Assembly (NCBI RefSeq): GCF_020859565.1
Contig: NZ_JAJHUO010000001.1
Coordinates: 304,728-368,727 of the forward strand
Direction of reading: 5' to 3'
Source of the DNA: Saccharothrix luteola
GTDB lineage: Bacteria > Actinomycetota > Actinomycetes > Mycobacteriales > Pseudonocardiaceae
Length of the DNA stretch: 64,000 bases
Positions 9,187 to 17,225 of this stretch are shown one piece after another (the stretch's first letter is position 1; each line of letters starts with the position of its first letter). The position numbers and the translations under genes are program-made. Under the pieces are notes generated by a model that saw only the letters and a program-made list of their open reading frames with translations, was not told the origin of the DNA and searched no databases.

Positions 9187-10025
9187 GCGACTTGGTCCAC
9201 GCGTACGTCGCGGAGCTCGAGCAGCTCCACGAGGCGGCCCAGTCCCGGCCAGGAGGCCCGGATCGCCAGGGACGCGCCGCGGTGGGCGGCGTGGTCGGCC
9301 AGGCGCAGCAGACCGCCGTGGTCGAGGAAGGTCAACCCGGTGGCGTCGAGCACCAGCTCTCCGTCCCGAACGCGCAGGTCGACGCGGTCCAGCGCTTGGG
9401 CGAACAGGGCACCGGTGGCCGTGTCCACCTCGCCGCCCAGAGCGGTGACGTGATCGCCCGCGGCGTGCAGTCGGAAACCGGGCCACTGCGCGTTGGTGTT
9501 CGGGTGCAGGCACGCCAGCTGGGCGAAAGCCGAGTCGCCGACCTCGCCGACGGAGTAGGCGCACATCGCGGAGAACGGGTGGTCGGCCATGTAGTGGTCC
9601 ATCAGGTGCTCGTAGCGGGTGAAGGCGGCGAGCTGCCGCGGGGTGCGGACCAGCGGGGTGGCCTCGGCCACCACCCGCAGCCCGGCGAACCCGTCGGCCA
9701 CGGCGGCGTCGGTGGCCGCGGCGTAGGCACGCACCTGCGCCTCGGGCTCGACCACCGCGTCGATCGCGTACGTCGCGTCCACCGAGGCGACCTGGGCCGC
9801 GCCCTCCCGCAACGCCCGGTCGAGGCCGTCGATGCCCCGCAGGTCCTCCACCAGCGCTTCAGCATCCCCGGAGGCCACGTAGCAGACGCGGTAACCCTGC
9901 TCCAGCCCGTCGGCCAGGAACTCGCGGGCGCGAGCCCGGAACTCCCGCACGTCGTCGTAGCGCCAACACACGTGGTCGTGTACCCCCAACCCACGTGTGT
10001 CATCCACGAACCCAGACCTGCGCAT
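9183..10025 (-). CDS. MEDS-domain anti-anti-sigma factor (MEDS-STAS)
   Basis: A 280-residue protein with an N-terminal MEDS domain (HDHVCWRYDDVREFRARAREFL; IDGLDRALREG; TRYEHLMDHYM) and a C-terminal STAS domain from about residue 185 (VTALGGEVDTATGALFAQAL; LVLDATGLTFLDHGGLLRL). In SpoIIAA-like proteins the phosphorylated Ser lies in DSSG; here the aligned motif is DHGG, so the normal phosphorylation site is absent. The start is the ATG directly before RRSGFVDD; a longer upstream frame exists but lacks family similarity. The MEDS domain is shared with the downstream ATPase gene, giving a sensor duplicated across both partners. Confidence 0.85.
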   Translation of the reverse strand: MRRSGFVDDTRGLGVHDHVCWRYDDVREFRARAREFLADGLEQGYRVCYVASGDAEALVEDLRGIDGLDRALREGAAQVASVDATYAIDAVVEPEAQVRAYAAATDAAVADGFAGLRVVAEATPLVRTPRQLAAFTRYEHLMDHYMADHPFSAMCAYSVGEVGDSAFAQLACLHPNTNAQWPGFRLHAAGDHVTALGGEVDTATGALFAQALDRVDLRVRDGELVLDATGLTFLDHGGLLRLADHAAHRGASLAIRASWPGLGRLVELLELRDVRVDQVA

Positions 10026-10282
10026 CGCCCCAATGCTACCGACCCGGCCCTCGAAGGCCACACCGGTCACCCCTGCGTATGACGACCCGCCACTCGGATG
10101 CCCGTGGCACTCGGCCAGGGCGACGGCGGGATCACCGGCAGGTTCTTCGCCAGACGTCCAGGCCGTTGGGTTCGGGGCAGTCGGGATGGTGCTCGTTGAT
10201 CTCCGGAACGGAGCCGTCTCCGCCGCCTCGGCCGCGGCGCGCCGGAGCGCCACCGAGATCATTCGAATCGCCCAGACCCGGG

Positions 10283-10483
10283 GACCACGCCACGCCCTAC
10301 CTGCGCAGGGTCCTGGCCGAGGTCTTCGGCCTCGACCTGCACGTCGCCGAGGCGGAGTTGACCCACGCGTTCTGGAGCCCGGAGATGGCGTCGCTGCGAG
10401 GGCTGGCCGAAGAGTCGTCGAAGACGGGGCAGGAACGGGCCGCCGAGCACGGGCTGCGCGTCGCCCGGCTGATCAGCGCCTGA
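10283..10483 (+). pseudogene. 3' remnant of a flavodoxin-fold NAD(P)H/FMN reductase
   Basis: About 65 codons ending in a proper stop read like the C-terminus of an NADPH-dependent FMN reductase or quinone reductase: ATPYLRRVLAEVFGLDL, ELTHAFWSPEMASL, and ERAAEHGLRVARLI. Nothing upstream in frame supplies the flavodoxin-like N-terminal half, so this is a truncated gene. The 250 bases between it and the MEDS-STAS start hold no feature I can support. Confidence 0.45.
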
Positions 10484-10531
10484 CCACCCTGGGGATCGCC
10501 TGGCCAGCGTTCCGCCGACGCGCCACTGGCA

Positions 10532-11437
10532 TCAGCGCAGGGTCGAGCCGCCGGCCAGGTCGAGCAACGACAGCTCGGACCTGGACGGCAGGCCCTCCCA
10601 GTCGCCGGTCGTCATGACCGCGAAGGCGCCCGTGGTGTTGCCCCTGGCCAGGCACTCGGCCGGGGGCAGCCCGTCGAGCAGGCCGGACAGGTACCCGGCG
10701 GTGAACGCGTCACCCGCCCCGACCGGGTCCACGGCTCGCACCCGGTGGGCGGGTGCGGACCACGTGCCGCCGTCGACACGCACCCGGGCCCCGTCGGCGC
10801 CCAGTTTCGTGACGACGTGGCCGGCGGCGTGGTCACCGCCCACGAGGTCGATCTCCTCCGGTGAGCCGATCAGCACCGACGCCCGACGCGCCAACGGGGT
10901 GAGGACCCGCGACGCCTCGTCTGCCGACCACAGGCGGCTTCGGTAGTTGACGTCGAAGGACACCAGCCCGCCCTGGTCCAGCACGTGGTCGACGGCGGCG
11001 TGCGCGGCGGCCAGCGGGCCGGGACCGAGGGCGGGGGTGATGCCGGTGACGTGCAGCAGCCGGGTGCCGCCGGTCAGGCCGGTGAGCGCGTCCTGTTCGG
11101 TCAGGCGCGATCCGGCGGAGCCACTGCGGTGGTAGATCACGCGGGTCACGTCGGGTGTGCGCTGTTCGAACAGGATGAGGCCCGTGGGTGCGCCTTCGTC
11201 GCGGGCAACCGCGGACGTGTCGACTCCTTCGGCCCTCAACGTGCGCAGCACCAGCTCACCCGGCTCGTCGTTCCCGACGCGACCCACCCAGCGGGCGGAG
11301 TGGCCGAGGCGGGACAGTCCGATGGCGACGGTGCTCTCCGCCCCGGCGATGGAGGTGGTGGCCGTGGCGCCCGAGCGCCACGTGCCGGTGGACCTCAACG
11401 ACATCATGGTCTCGCCGAGGACGACGACGTCGATCAC
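10532..11437 (-). CDS. PfkB-family 2-keto-3-deoxy-sugar-acid kinase
   Basis: A 301-residue PfkB/ribokinase-fold sugar kinase, most like 2-keto-3-deoxygluconate kinases. The N-terminal VVLGETMMSLRS and AGAESTVAIGLSRLG fit the substrate region, and the C-terminal VDPVGAGDAFTAGYLSGLL holds the anion hole and catalytic Asp. It would phosphorylate KDG or KDGal made by the dehydratase upstream, giving the substrate of the aldolase whose gene it overlaps by 4 bp (GTGA). The start is the overlapping GTG. It is the last gene of the sugar-acid operon. Confidence 0.88.
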   Translation of the reverse strand: MIDVVVLGETMMSLRSTGTWRSGATATTSIAGAESTVAIGLSRLGHSARWVGRVGNDEPGELVLRTLRAEGVDTSAVARDEGAPTGLILFEQRTPDVTRVIYHRSGSAGSRLTEQDALTGLTGGTRLLHVTGITPALGPGPLAAAHAAVDHVLDQGGLVSFDVNYRSRLWSADEASRVLTPLARRASVLIGSPEEIDLVGGDHAAGHVVTKLGADGARVRVDGGTWSAPAHRVRAVDPVGAGDAFTAGYLSGLLDGLPPAECLARGNTTGAFAVMTTGDWEGLPSRSELSLLDLAGGSTLR

Positions 11438-12048
11438 GGCCGGACCGCCTGGTCGACGAACGCGCGGACGCGACGGGCCAGGTCGACCGGATCTCCCCCG
11501 TCGGGTGCGTCGCCGGTGAGGGGTGAGCCGACACCGACCGCGAGCGCGCCCGCGGCGAGGTACCGCCGCACGTCGTCGGCTCCGATGCCACCCACCGGGA
11601 CGAGCGGGATGTCGGGGAAGGGGGCGCGCAGCGCGGTGATGTGCCCGGGTCCGAGCGAGGAGGCCGGGAAGATCTTGACTGCGGTGGCTCCGGCGCGGTG
11701 CGCGGCGAGCACTTCCGAGGGGGTGAGCGCGCCCGCGAGCACCGGCAGGCCCAGTTCCACCGATGCCGTCACCCCCTCCCCCAGCGCCGGGGTGACGGTG
11801 AAGCTCGCGCCCGCGTCGCGGGCGTCGCGGGCGTCGGCGGCGGTCAGGACGGTGCCCGCGCCGACCTGCACGCCCGACGCGGCTACGCGTTCGATGACCT
11901 TGAGCGCGTCGGTCGACGTGAGGGACACCTCCAGCAAGGAGATGCCGTTGTCCACCAGCACGGCAGCGGTGCGCACGCACGCCGCCGGGTCGGTGCCGCG
12001 GATGACGGCCACGAGGCGGTGTGCGGTCAGGGCTTCGATCAGGGTCAT
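11434..12048 (-). CDS. KDPG / KDPGal aldolase
   Basis: A 204-residue class I aldolase of the Eda/DgoA family. It splits 2-keto-3-deoxy-6-phosphogluconate or -galactonate into pyruvate and glyceraldehyde 3-phosphate. The Schiff-base Lys is in TAVKIFPASSLG and the catalytic Glu in ISLLEVSLTS; VPVGGIGADDVRRYLAAGA is the phosphate-binding end of the barrel. The length matches the family. The dehydratase neighbour favours the galactonate (KDPGal) assignment, but the two aldolases cannot be told apart by eye. Confidence 0.9.
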   Translation of the reverse strand: MTLIEALTAHRLVAVIRGTDPAACVRTAAVLVDNGISLLEVSLTSTDALKVIERVAASGVQVGAGTVLTAADARDARDAGASFTVTPALGEGVTASVELGLPVLAGALTPSEVLAAHRAGATAVKIFPASSLGPGHITALRAPFPDIPLVPVGGIGADDVRRYLAAGALAVGVGSPLTGDAPDGGDPVDLARRVRAFVDQAVRP

Positions 12049-12058
12049 GCTGGTGTCC

Positions 12059-13204
12059 TCACCACTCGGCGAACGAGCCGTCGTCGTGCCGCCACGCCGG
12101 TGGTCGCCACCGGTGGCCGATGGCGTCGGCGCGGCGCACCTCGTCCTCGTCGACGTCGATCCCCAGGCCGGGCGCGTCCCAGCGGTGGATCGTGCCGTCG
12201 TGGAAGGTGAACGGGGTGCGGTCGAGCACGTAGTCGAGCAGTTCGGCGTCCCGGTGGTAGTGGATGCCGATGCTCTGCTCCTGGATCAGGAAGTTGGGGG
12301 TGGCGAAGGCGACCTGGAGGCTGGCGGCCAGCGCGATGGGCCCGAGCGGGCAGTGCGGGGCCAGCAGGGCGTCGTGGACCTCCGCCAGGGACGCGATGCG
12401 CCGCACCTCGGAGATGCCGCCGGCGTGCGACAGGTCGGGCTGCGCCACCGCGATGCCGGCGCGCAACGCGGGCAGGAAGTCCGCTCGTGAGTACAGCCGC
12501 TCGCCGCACGCGATCGGCACGGGGCTCGCCCGGACCACGTCAGCGAGCCGGTCACCGTGCTCGGGGAGCACCGGCTCCTCGACGAACAACGGGTGCAGCC
12601 CGGCCAGTTGGGGCAGCACGCGCAGTGCCGCGGCGGTGGTGAAGCGGCCGTGGAAGTCCACCGCGACGTCGCGGTCGTCGCCGATGGCCTCGCGCACGGC
12701 GGCCACGCGGGCGACGACGGCAGCGGTGTCGGAGCGGGTGGGCACCGGGCTCGTCCGGCCGGCGGCGTTGACCTTCACGGCGGTGAGCCCGGCGGCGACC
12801 TGCGCGGCGGCGGCGTCGGCCACCTCGGCGGGTTCGTCGCCGCCGATCCAGCCGTAGACGCGCACCCGGTCGCGGACCGCGCCGCCGAGCAGTTGGTGCA
12901 CGGGCACGCCGAGGGACTTGCCGAGGATGTCCCACAGGGCCTGGTCGACACCGGCGGCGGCGCTGGAGAGCACGGGTCCGCCGCGGTAGAAGGCGGATTT
13001 GGTGGTGAGCTGCCACAGGTCTTCGATGCGGCGGGGGTCGGCGCCGATGAGCACCTCGGACAACTCCTCGACGGCGGCGCGCACGGTCTCGGCGCGCCCT
13101 TCCACGACCGGTTCGCCCCAGCCGGTGATGCCCTCGTCGGTGCTGACGCGGCAGAACAGCCAGCGGGGCGGGACCAGGAAGGTCTCGACGGCGGTGATCT
13201 TCAC
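12059..13204 (-). CDS. dgoD: D-galactonate dehydratase
   Basis: A 381-residue enolase-superfamily dehydratase. The order of blocks closely follows DgoD: FLVPPRWLFCRVSTDEGI, GWGEPVVEGRA, YRGGPVLSSAAAGVDQALWD, then VAVDFHGR, PLFVEEPVLPEH, ACGERLYSR (metal ligands Asp, Glu, Glu), QPDLSHAGGI, LAPHCPLGPIALA with the catalytic His, and the C-terminal WRHDDGSFAEW. It should convert D-galactonate to 2-keto-3-deoxygalactonate. The GTG start lies 30 bp after the SDR gene. With the kinase and aldolase downstream it forms a De Ley-Doudoroff-type route fed by the divergent beta-galactosidase. Confidence 0.9.
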   Translation of the reverse strand: MKITAVETFLVPPRWLFCRVSTDEGITGWGEPVVEGRAETVRAAVEELSEVLIGADPRRIEDLWQLTTKSAFYRGGPVLSSAAAGVDQALWDILGKSLGVPVHQLLGGAVRDRVRVYGWIGGDEPAEVADAAAAQVAAGLTAVKVNAAGRTSPVPTRSDTAAVVARVAAVREAIGDDRDVAVDFHGRFTTAAALRVLPQLAGLHPLFVEEPVLPEHGDRLADVVRASPVPIACGERLYSRADFLPALRAGIAVAQPDLSHAGGISEVRRIASLAEVHDALLAPHCPLGPIALAASLQVAFATPNFLIQEQSIGIHYHRDAELLDYVLDRTPFTFHDGTIHRWDAPGLGIDVDEDEVRRADAIGHRWRPPAWRHDDGSFAEW

Positions 13205-13234
13205 GCGGTGCGCTTCTCTCGGGTCGGTGGCCGG

Positions 13235-13990
13235 TCAGGACGAGGTCTTGTAGACGCTCCACCCGCCGTCGACCGGCACGCAGGCGCCGGTGACGAAGGA
13301 GGCGTCGTCGCCGGCCAGGAAGGCGATGACGGCGGCTACTTCCCCCGGGCGGCCGAGGCGTCGCACGACGGTCTGCTCGGCGCTGGCGCGGCGGTCGTCC
13401 TCGCCGATGCCGTCCCACGCGGCGGTCAGCACCGGTCCGGGCAGCACGGCGTTGACCCGGACCTCGGTGCCGTACTCGGCGGCGAGTTGGCGGGTCAGAC
13501 CGGTGAGACCGGCCTTGGCGGAGGCGTACGCGGCCCGCCCCGGCAGTCCGATCACGGCGTGCACGGACGAGACCAGCACGACCGCGCCACGCCCGTCGCG
13601 GCGCAGGTCGGGCAGGCACTCCCGGACGCCGAGGAACGCACCGGTGAGGTTGACCGCGAGCTGCCGCTCCCACGACCGCGTGCTGGTCTCGTGCGCGGGT
13701 CGCACGTTGACGGTGTAGGCGTTGTTGACCAGCACGTCCACCGGCCCCAGCCGGTCACGGCACGCGCGCACGGCGTCGGCCCAGTCGGCTTCGGAGCTCA
13801 CGTCGCAGCGCAACGCGATCGCCCGGCCGCCGGCGGCGGTGACGTCCGATGCCACGGCTCCGACCTCGGGGGACACGTCGAGCAGGGCGACGACCGCGCC
13901 GTCACGGGCCAGCCGGTGCGCGGTGGCCTCACCGATCCCCCGCGCCGCGCCGGTGACCACCGCGACCCGGCCGGCGAGCGGCCCGGTCAC
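13235..13990 (-). CDS. short-chain dehydrogenase/reductase, probable sugar 1-dehydrogenase
   Basis: A 251-residue classical SDR. The cofactor site is VVTGAARGIGEAT; an acidic residue after the second strand (ALLDVSPE) favours NAD. NNAYTVN, the catalytic Ser in VLVSSVHA and YASAKAGL (Tyr-x3-Lys) are all present. In this operon it could oxidise D-galactose to galactonolactone, which would complete the entry to the dehydratase; no lactonase gene is seen. The role is inference from context. The GTG start overlaps the stop of the regulator gene by 4 bp. Confidence 0.85.
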   Translation of the reverse strand: MTGPLAGRVAVVTGAARGIGEATAHRLARDGAVVALLDVSPEVGAVASDVTAAGGRAIALRCDVSSEADWADAVRACRDRLGPVDVLVNNAYTVNVRPAHETSTRSWERQLAVNLTGAFLGVRECLPDLRRDGRGAVVLVSSVHAVIGLPGRAAYASAKAGLTGLTRQLAAEYGTEVRVNAVLPGPVLTAAWDGIGEDDRRASAEQTVVRRLGRPGEVAAVIAFLAGDDASFVTGACVPVDGGWSVYKTSS

Positions 13991-14697
13991 CGGTGCTCCG
14001 CGCGGGCGGCGATGGCGTCGATGTCCTCCAGCGCCTTGGCCAGCAGGTCGAGCATGGCCAACTCGGCGCGCGGGGCGTCGCCGTCGCGCACGGCGTCCAG
14101 GACGGCGCGGTGGCTGGGCACGGGATCATCCGCGCCCACGTGGGCGTGCACCAGCCGGTCGCGAGCGCGCAGGCCGGGTTCGAGCAGGAGGTCCATCCGC
14201 GCGAACAGCTCGTTGCCGGTGGCGGCGAGCAGGGCGCGGTGGAAGGCGGCGTCGGCTTCCGCGGCGGCCGTCGCGTCGTCACCGGCCGTCGTCATGGCGT
14301 CCAGCGCGGCGTCGAGGGCGTCCAGATCGGACTCGGTGCGCCGGAGGGCGGCGCGGTGGGCGACGGCGGGCTCGATGACCGACCGCAGGTCCGCCAGGTC
14401 GCGCAGCACGCGGTCGGCGTCGCCGCCGTCGATGCGCCAGTCGATCACGTCGGCGTCGAGCAGGTTCCACGCCGAGCGCGGCCGGACGAACGTCCCGCGC
14501 TTCTGCCGCGCGTCGACGAGTCCTTTGCCGGTCAGCACCTTCAGCGCTTCGCGCAGCACGGTGAGGCTGACGTCGAGCTCCTCGCCCAAGGCCCGCAGGT
14601 CGAGCACGTCGCCGGGCGCGTACCGGCCGCCGACGACGCGCGAGCCGATGTCCTGCACGACCTGGTAGTGCACGCCGCGGCCGGTGTAGCGGGCCAT
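13987..14697 (-). CDS. GntR/FadR-family transcriptional regulator
   Basis: A 236-residue regulator with an N-terminal GntR winged helix (DVLDLRALGEELDVSLTVLREALKVLTGKGLVDARQKRGTFV) and a C-terminal all-alpha FCD effector domain with metal-ligand-type residues (FHRALLAATGN; SHRAVLDAVRDGD). It is the first gene of the galactonate operon and faces the GH35 gene, so it probably represses both directions and responds to a sugar acid or its keto-deoxy derivative. The ATG follows a GGAGGAG ribosome site. An AT-rich palindrome in the shared region is the obvious operator candidate. Confidence 0.9.
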   Translation of the reverse strand: MARYTGRGVHYQVVQDIGSRVVGGRYAPGDVLDLRALGEELDVSLTVLREALKVLTGKGLVDARQKRGTFVRPRSAWNLLDADVIDWRIDGGDADRVLRDLADLRSVIEPAVAHRAALRRTESDLDALDAALDAMTTAGDDATAAAEADAAFHRALLAATGNELFARMDLLLEPGLRARDRLVHAHVGADDPVPSHRAVLDAVRDGDAPRAELAMLDLLAKALEDIDAIAARAEHR

Positions 14698-14742
14698 GTT
14701 GCTCCTCCCCAGCGGTGGTGAGCCTCAGCGTAGCAAGTCGTC

Positions 14743-14758
14743 ATTATTTATGAATAAT
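14743..14758. promoter_or_regulatory. AT-rich palindrome, candidate GntR operator
   Basis: ATTATT and AATAAT face each other across four bases in a region that is otherwise strongly GC-rich. The site lies 45 bp upstream of the regulator ATG and ends three bases before a TTGACA -35 box for the galactosidase. Position and symmetry fit a dimeric repressor site controlling both promoters. Confidence 0.5.
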
Positions 14759-14760
14759 TC

Positions 14761-14789
14761 TTGACACCGGTCTGACCGGTGCCCACGAT
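14761..14789 (+). promoter_or_regulatory. probable promoter of the beta-galactosidase gene
   Basis: A perfect TTGACA -35 box is followed after 17 bases by CACGAT, a weak -10. The spacer contains CCGGT and ACCGG as an inverted repeat around three bases, a second possible regulator contact. The ATG of the GH35 gene is 38 bases further on. Confidence 0.4.
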
Positions 14790-14826
14790 GAACCCGCTGC
14801 CGACCACAGGAGTTCAGGAGCACCAC

Positions 14827-17118
14827 ATGCTCTCGCTGCACGTCCACGATCCCGTTCCCCCGCTGGTGGGGCACCTGCCCATGGGCACGGCCCCCGACGA
14901 CCCCCGGCCGGTGCGGGTGGACAGCCGCGCGGTGGGTCGGGACGGACGCCCGTGGCTGCCCGTGATGGGCGAGTTCCACTTCAGCCGGTTCCCCGAGGCG
15001 CGGTGGCGGCGCGAGCTGCTGATGATGAGGGCCGGCGGGATCGACCTCGTCGCCACCTACCTGTTCTGGAACCACCACGAGGGCAGCCGCGGGCAGCTCC
15101 GCTTCGACGGCGATCGCGACGTGCGCCGGTTCGTCGAGCTGTGCGCCGAGCTCGACCTCGCCGTGTCGGTGCGGATCGGACCTTGGTCGCACGGCGAGTG
15201 CCGCAACGGCGGCTTCCCCGACTGGCTGGCCGATGTGGACTGCGCGCCGCGCACCGACGACCCCGCCTACCTCGACCTCGTGCGGCCCTACTACGCGGCC
15301 ATCGCCGAGCAGCTCGACGGTCTGTGGTGGGCAGACGGCGGCCCGATCGTCGCCGTGCAGGTGGAGAACGAGCTGTACGACCAGCCCGACCACCTCGCCA
15401 CGCTGCGCGCGCTCGCCGAGGAGGTGGGCATGAGCGCACCTTTGTGGACGGCGACAGGCTGGGGCGCCGCACAGCTGCCGCCCGACGTGGTGCTCCCCCT
15501 CTACGGCGGCTACCCCGAGGCGTTCTGGGAGGACGCCTCGGACGGCTGGGCGCGCGAGGTTCGCCGCCACTACTTCCCCACCCCGATCCGGGACGACCAC
15601 GCGATCGGCGCGGACCTGCGCACCACGGCGCCCGAGGGCAGCGGCCCCGACGACACCCGCTACCCGTACGCGACGTGCGAGCTGGGCGGAGGCATGGCCA
15701 TCGCCTACCACCGCAGGCCGCTGGTCCCGGCCGCCGACGTGTCCGCGCTCGCGTTGACCAAGCTCGCGAGCGGGTCGGCGTGGCAGGGCTACTACCTCCA
15801 CCACGGCTGCTCGCAGCGCCTGGACCTGTCCACGCCGAACCAGGAGTCGCACGCCACCGGCTACCCCAACGACCTGCCCGTGGTGAACTACGACTTCCAA
15901 GCGCCGCTCGGCGAGTACGGGCAGGTGCGGCCGTCGTTCGCGGCGCTGCGGCTCCAGCACCTGTTCCTGCGCGACAACGGCGCGGACCTCGCGCCGGCCG
16001 AACTGCACCTGCCCGACGTCACACCGGCGGACCTGGACGACCGCGCCACGCTGCGCTGGTCGGTGCGGTGCAGCGGTGGTCCGGCTTTCCTGTTCGTCAA
16101 CAACCACCAGCCGCACGAGCCGCTGCCCGACCACCACGACGTGCGGTTCGAGGTCGTGCTCGGCGACCGGACCGTCCGACTGCCGGCGGAAGGCGTGACC
16201 ATCCCGTCCGGGGCGCACTTCGCCTGGCCGATCGGCTATCGGGTGGGTGAGGTCGACCTGGCCTGGGCCAGTGCGATGCCGGTGGCCAGGTCGACGTGGG
16301 ACGGCGTGCCCACGGCCGTGTTCGTCGCCACCGCCGGCATCACCCCGCAGTTCGCCCTTCCCGTCGGCACGGAGGTCGACGGGGCGCGGGTGGACGAGCA
16401 CGGCGTGACCACCGTCGCCAACCCCGGCGTCGACGCCCTGGTCACCGCGACCACGCCCGATGGCGCGACGGCACGGCTGCTGGTGCTCGACGAGGCGAAC
16501 GGGCCGCGGTTGCAGCGCCTCGACGTGTCCGGGGTCGACACGCTGGTCCTGTGCGACGAGCCCGTCGTGGTCGACGGCGACTCGACCTGGTTGGAGACCG
16601 GCGTGGAGCAGGTGGAAGTGTCGTCCCTGCCCGCACCGGGGGTCACCCGCGTCCTCGCCGGCGCACCGCCCCTTCCCACACCGACGGTGGAGGTGGTGCG
16701 CGCCGAGGCCGAGGCCCCTCCCGCGCGGACGGGCGGGTCCCGGGACAGGGCGTCGGCGCCGCTGGACGAGGACTTCGAGCACGCCGCCGTCCATCGCGTC
16801 GTGGTGCCTCCCGAGGCGTTGGCCGGTGACGACGAAGTGCTCCTGGTGCTCGGTTACACGGGGGACGTGGCCCGCGCGTACCTCGGCGGCCGGCTCGTGG
16901 CCGACCACTTCTGGCACGGCCCGGAGTGGGAGATCGGGTTGCGCCGGTTCGCCGACGACGTGCTGGAGCACGGCGTCGAGATCCGGGTGCTGCCGCGTCC
17001 GGCGGAGAGCGCGGTGTACGTGGACCAGTCGGTGCGCGCCCAGTACAAGGCCTCGTTGGACACCGCATCGGTCGACTCGGTCCGGCTCGTCCGCCGCACC
17101 CGGGTGGAGCTGTGGTGA
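14827..17118 (+). CDS. beta-galactosidase (GH35)
   Basis: A 763-residue GH35-type enzyme without a signal peptide. The barrel begins at about residue 40 with PWLPVMGEFHFSRFP and DLVATYLFWNHHEG; the acid/base Glu is in VAVQVENELYD and a later Glu in CELGGGMAIAY is the nucleophile candidate. C-terminal beta-domains follow (VDGDSTWLETGVEQ; HRVVVPPEALAGDDEVLLVLGY). It would release galactose from beta-galactosides, in line with the divergent galactonate operon. The chosen ATG has CAGGAG seven bases upstream; an earlier in-frame ATG lacks one. The stop overlaps the start of a binding-protein remnant. Confidence 0.88.
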   Translation: MLSLHVHDPVPPLVGHLPMGTAPDDPRPVRVDSRAVGRDGRPWLPVMGEFHFSRFPEARWRRELLMMRAGGIDLVATYLFWNHHEGSRGQLRFDGDRDVRRFVELCAELDLAVSVRIGPWSHGECRNGGFPDWLADVDCAPRTDDPAYLDLVRPYYAAIAEQLDGLWWADGGPIVAVQVENELYDQPDHLATLRALAEEVGMSAPLWTATGWGAAQLPPDVVLPLYGGYPEAFWEDASDGWAREVRRHYFPTPIRDDHAIGADLRTTAPEGSGPDDTRYPYATCELGGGMAIAYHRRPLVPAADVSALALTKLASGSAWQGYYLHHGCSQRLDLSTPNQESHATGYPNDLPVVNYDFQAPLGEYGQVRPSFAALRLQHLFLRDNGADLAPAELHLPDVTPADLDDRATLRWSVRCSGGPAFLFVNNHQPHEPLPDHHDVRFEVVLGDRTVRLPAEGVTIPSGAHFAWPIGYRVGEVDLAWASAMPVARSTWDGVPTAVFVATAGITPQFALPVGTEVDGARVDEHGVTTVANPGVDALVTATTPDGATARLLVLDEANGPRLQRLDVSGVDTLVLCDEPVVVDGDSTWLETGVEQVEVSSLPAPGVTRVLAGAPPLPTPTVEVVRAEAEAPPARTGGSRDRASAPLDEDFEHAAVHRVVVPPEALAGDDEVLLVLGYTGDVARAYLGGRLVADHFWHGPEWEIGLRRFADDVLEHGVEIRVLPRPAESAVYVDQSVRAQYKASLDTASVDSVRLVRRTRVELW

Positions 17119-17225
17119 GCCGGCCGAGCCGGAGTTCCCTGCTGCTCGGCGCACTGGGCGCTGCCGCCGCACGTGCCGCGATCCAGGCGGGTATCGCGGC
17201 CTACCGGCAGCAGGTGGAGCGATGA
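17115..17225 (+). pseudogene. internally deleted sugar-binding lipoprotein remnant
   Basis: Only 36 codons remain between a GTG that overlaps the galactosidase stop and a TGA that overlaps the permease ATG. The first half, SRPSRSSLLLGALGAAA, is a typical signal-peptide start of a solute-binding protein; the second, IQAGIAAYRQQVER, is a typical C-terminal helix of the same family. The roughly 1.2 kb that should lie between them is missing in frame. Gene order (binding protein, permease, permease) supports the reading. Either a true deletion or an assembly collapse. Confidence 0.5.
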
